A stretch of 44,625 nt of DNA from an uncultured Bacteroides sp. (GTDB lineage: Bacteria; Bacteroidota; Bacteroidia; Bacteroidales; Bacteroidaceae), in NCBI GenBank assembly GCA_949292025.1, contig CASEYC010000029.1, forward strand, positions 1 to 44,625, written 5' to 3'. Positions within the stretch are counted from its first letter, which is position 1; every line of letters begins with the position of its first letter. The position numbers and the translations under genes are program-made. Positions 44,482 to 44,625 of this stretch are shown piece by piece. The notes below the pieces were generated by a model. That model did no database searches. It saw only the letters and a program-made list of their open reading frames with translations, and was not told where the DNA came from.

Positions 44482-44625
44482 TTTCGGAGGGCGTCGGGAG
44501 AAGATTTTTTGTATGGATTTCAGAAAAAATGATTCAGGACTGGGGGTCAACGGGTTACAAGGCGGATTTGCAGGATTGGGCGTATCAGTGTATCAGTTGT
44601 ATCAGATATCAGTTAGAAAATTTGG

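Overview
The window looks like a chromosomal segment of a gut-type member of the Bacteroidales. Evidence: a SusC/SusD pair with satellite glycoside hydrolases, Bacteroidetes-type -7 promoter boxes (TAnnTTTG) in front of many genes, an N-succinylornithine-type carbamoyltransferase, NhaD, ProA/ProB, a smalltalk-type small protein beside an HU-like protein, and lipoprotein signals throughout. Most of the window is GC-rich with strongly G/C-ending codons. The SusC/SusD block, the DUF3990 module and the left edge are visibly AT-richer. No tRNA, rRNA or CRISPR array was seen, and the genus cannot be fixed from sequence alone.

Layout. 1-900: tail of an IS4-type transposase, a frameshifted small membrane-protein gene and short debris. 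900-10510 (all minus strand): a polysaccharide utilisation locus read as AraC regulator, CE7 acetyl esterase, GH5 lipoprotein, SusC, SusD, surface lipoprotein. 10767-11689: a three-gene DUF3791/DUF3990 module, a probable toxin-antitoxin-like unit with an ADP-ribosyltransferase-fold member. 11995-20361: GH2, then divergently GH94 phosphorylase, aldo-keto reductase and GH97. Together with the locus to the left these could deacetylate, cut, import and phosphorolyse a beta-glucan or glucomannan-like hemicellulose. 20358-24300: dinB, then a heavy-metal P-type ATPase with a Fur-family regulator. 24300-30074: nhaD, argF', a small HTH protein, proA, proB and DUF2007. 30511-36586: an operon of PCMD lipoprotein, PorT-like barrel, FAD-dependent dehydrogenase and TonB-dependent receptor. 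37000-42684: a giant alpha-2-macroglobulin-like protein without a recognisable thioester. 42977-44387: two unannotated 31-32 aa ORFs, a smalltalk protein and an HU-like DNA-binding protein.

The most striking content is between genes. (1) A 114-bp three-hairpin element occurs in three full and two partial copies. The full copies lie inside operons, all in the same orientation relative to transcription, at or just after the upstream stop and, in two cases, 2 nt before the downstream start. (2) Five long hairpins are built from GCGGAT-type motifs. (3) There are three short tandem arrays of unrelated sequence, each with exactly four units of 22-23 bp, one of them made of 16-bp palindromes. (4) An inverted tandem array of about 350 bp separates HU from the smalltalk gene. 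Dispersed and tandem repeats therefore occupy much of the intergenic DNA, and some supply stop codons or leaders.
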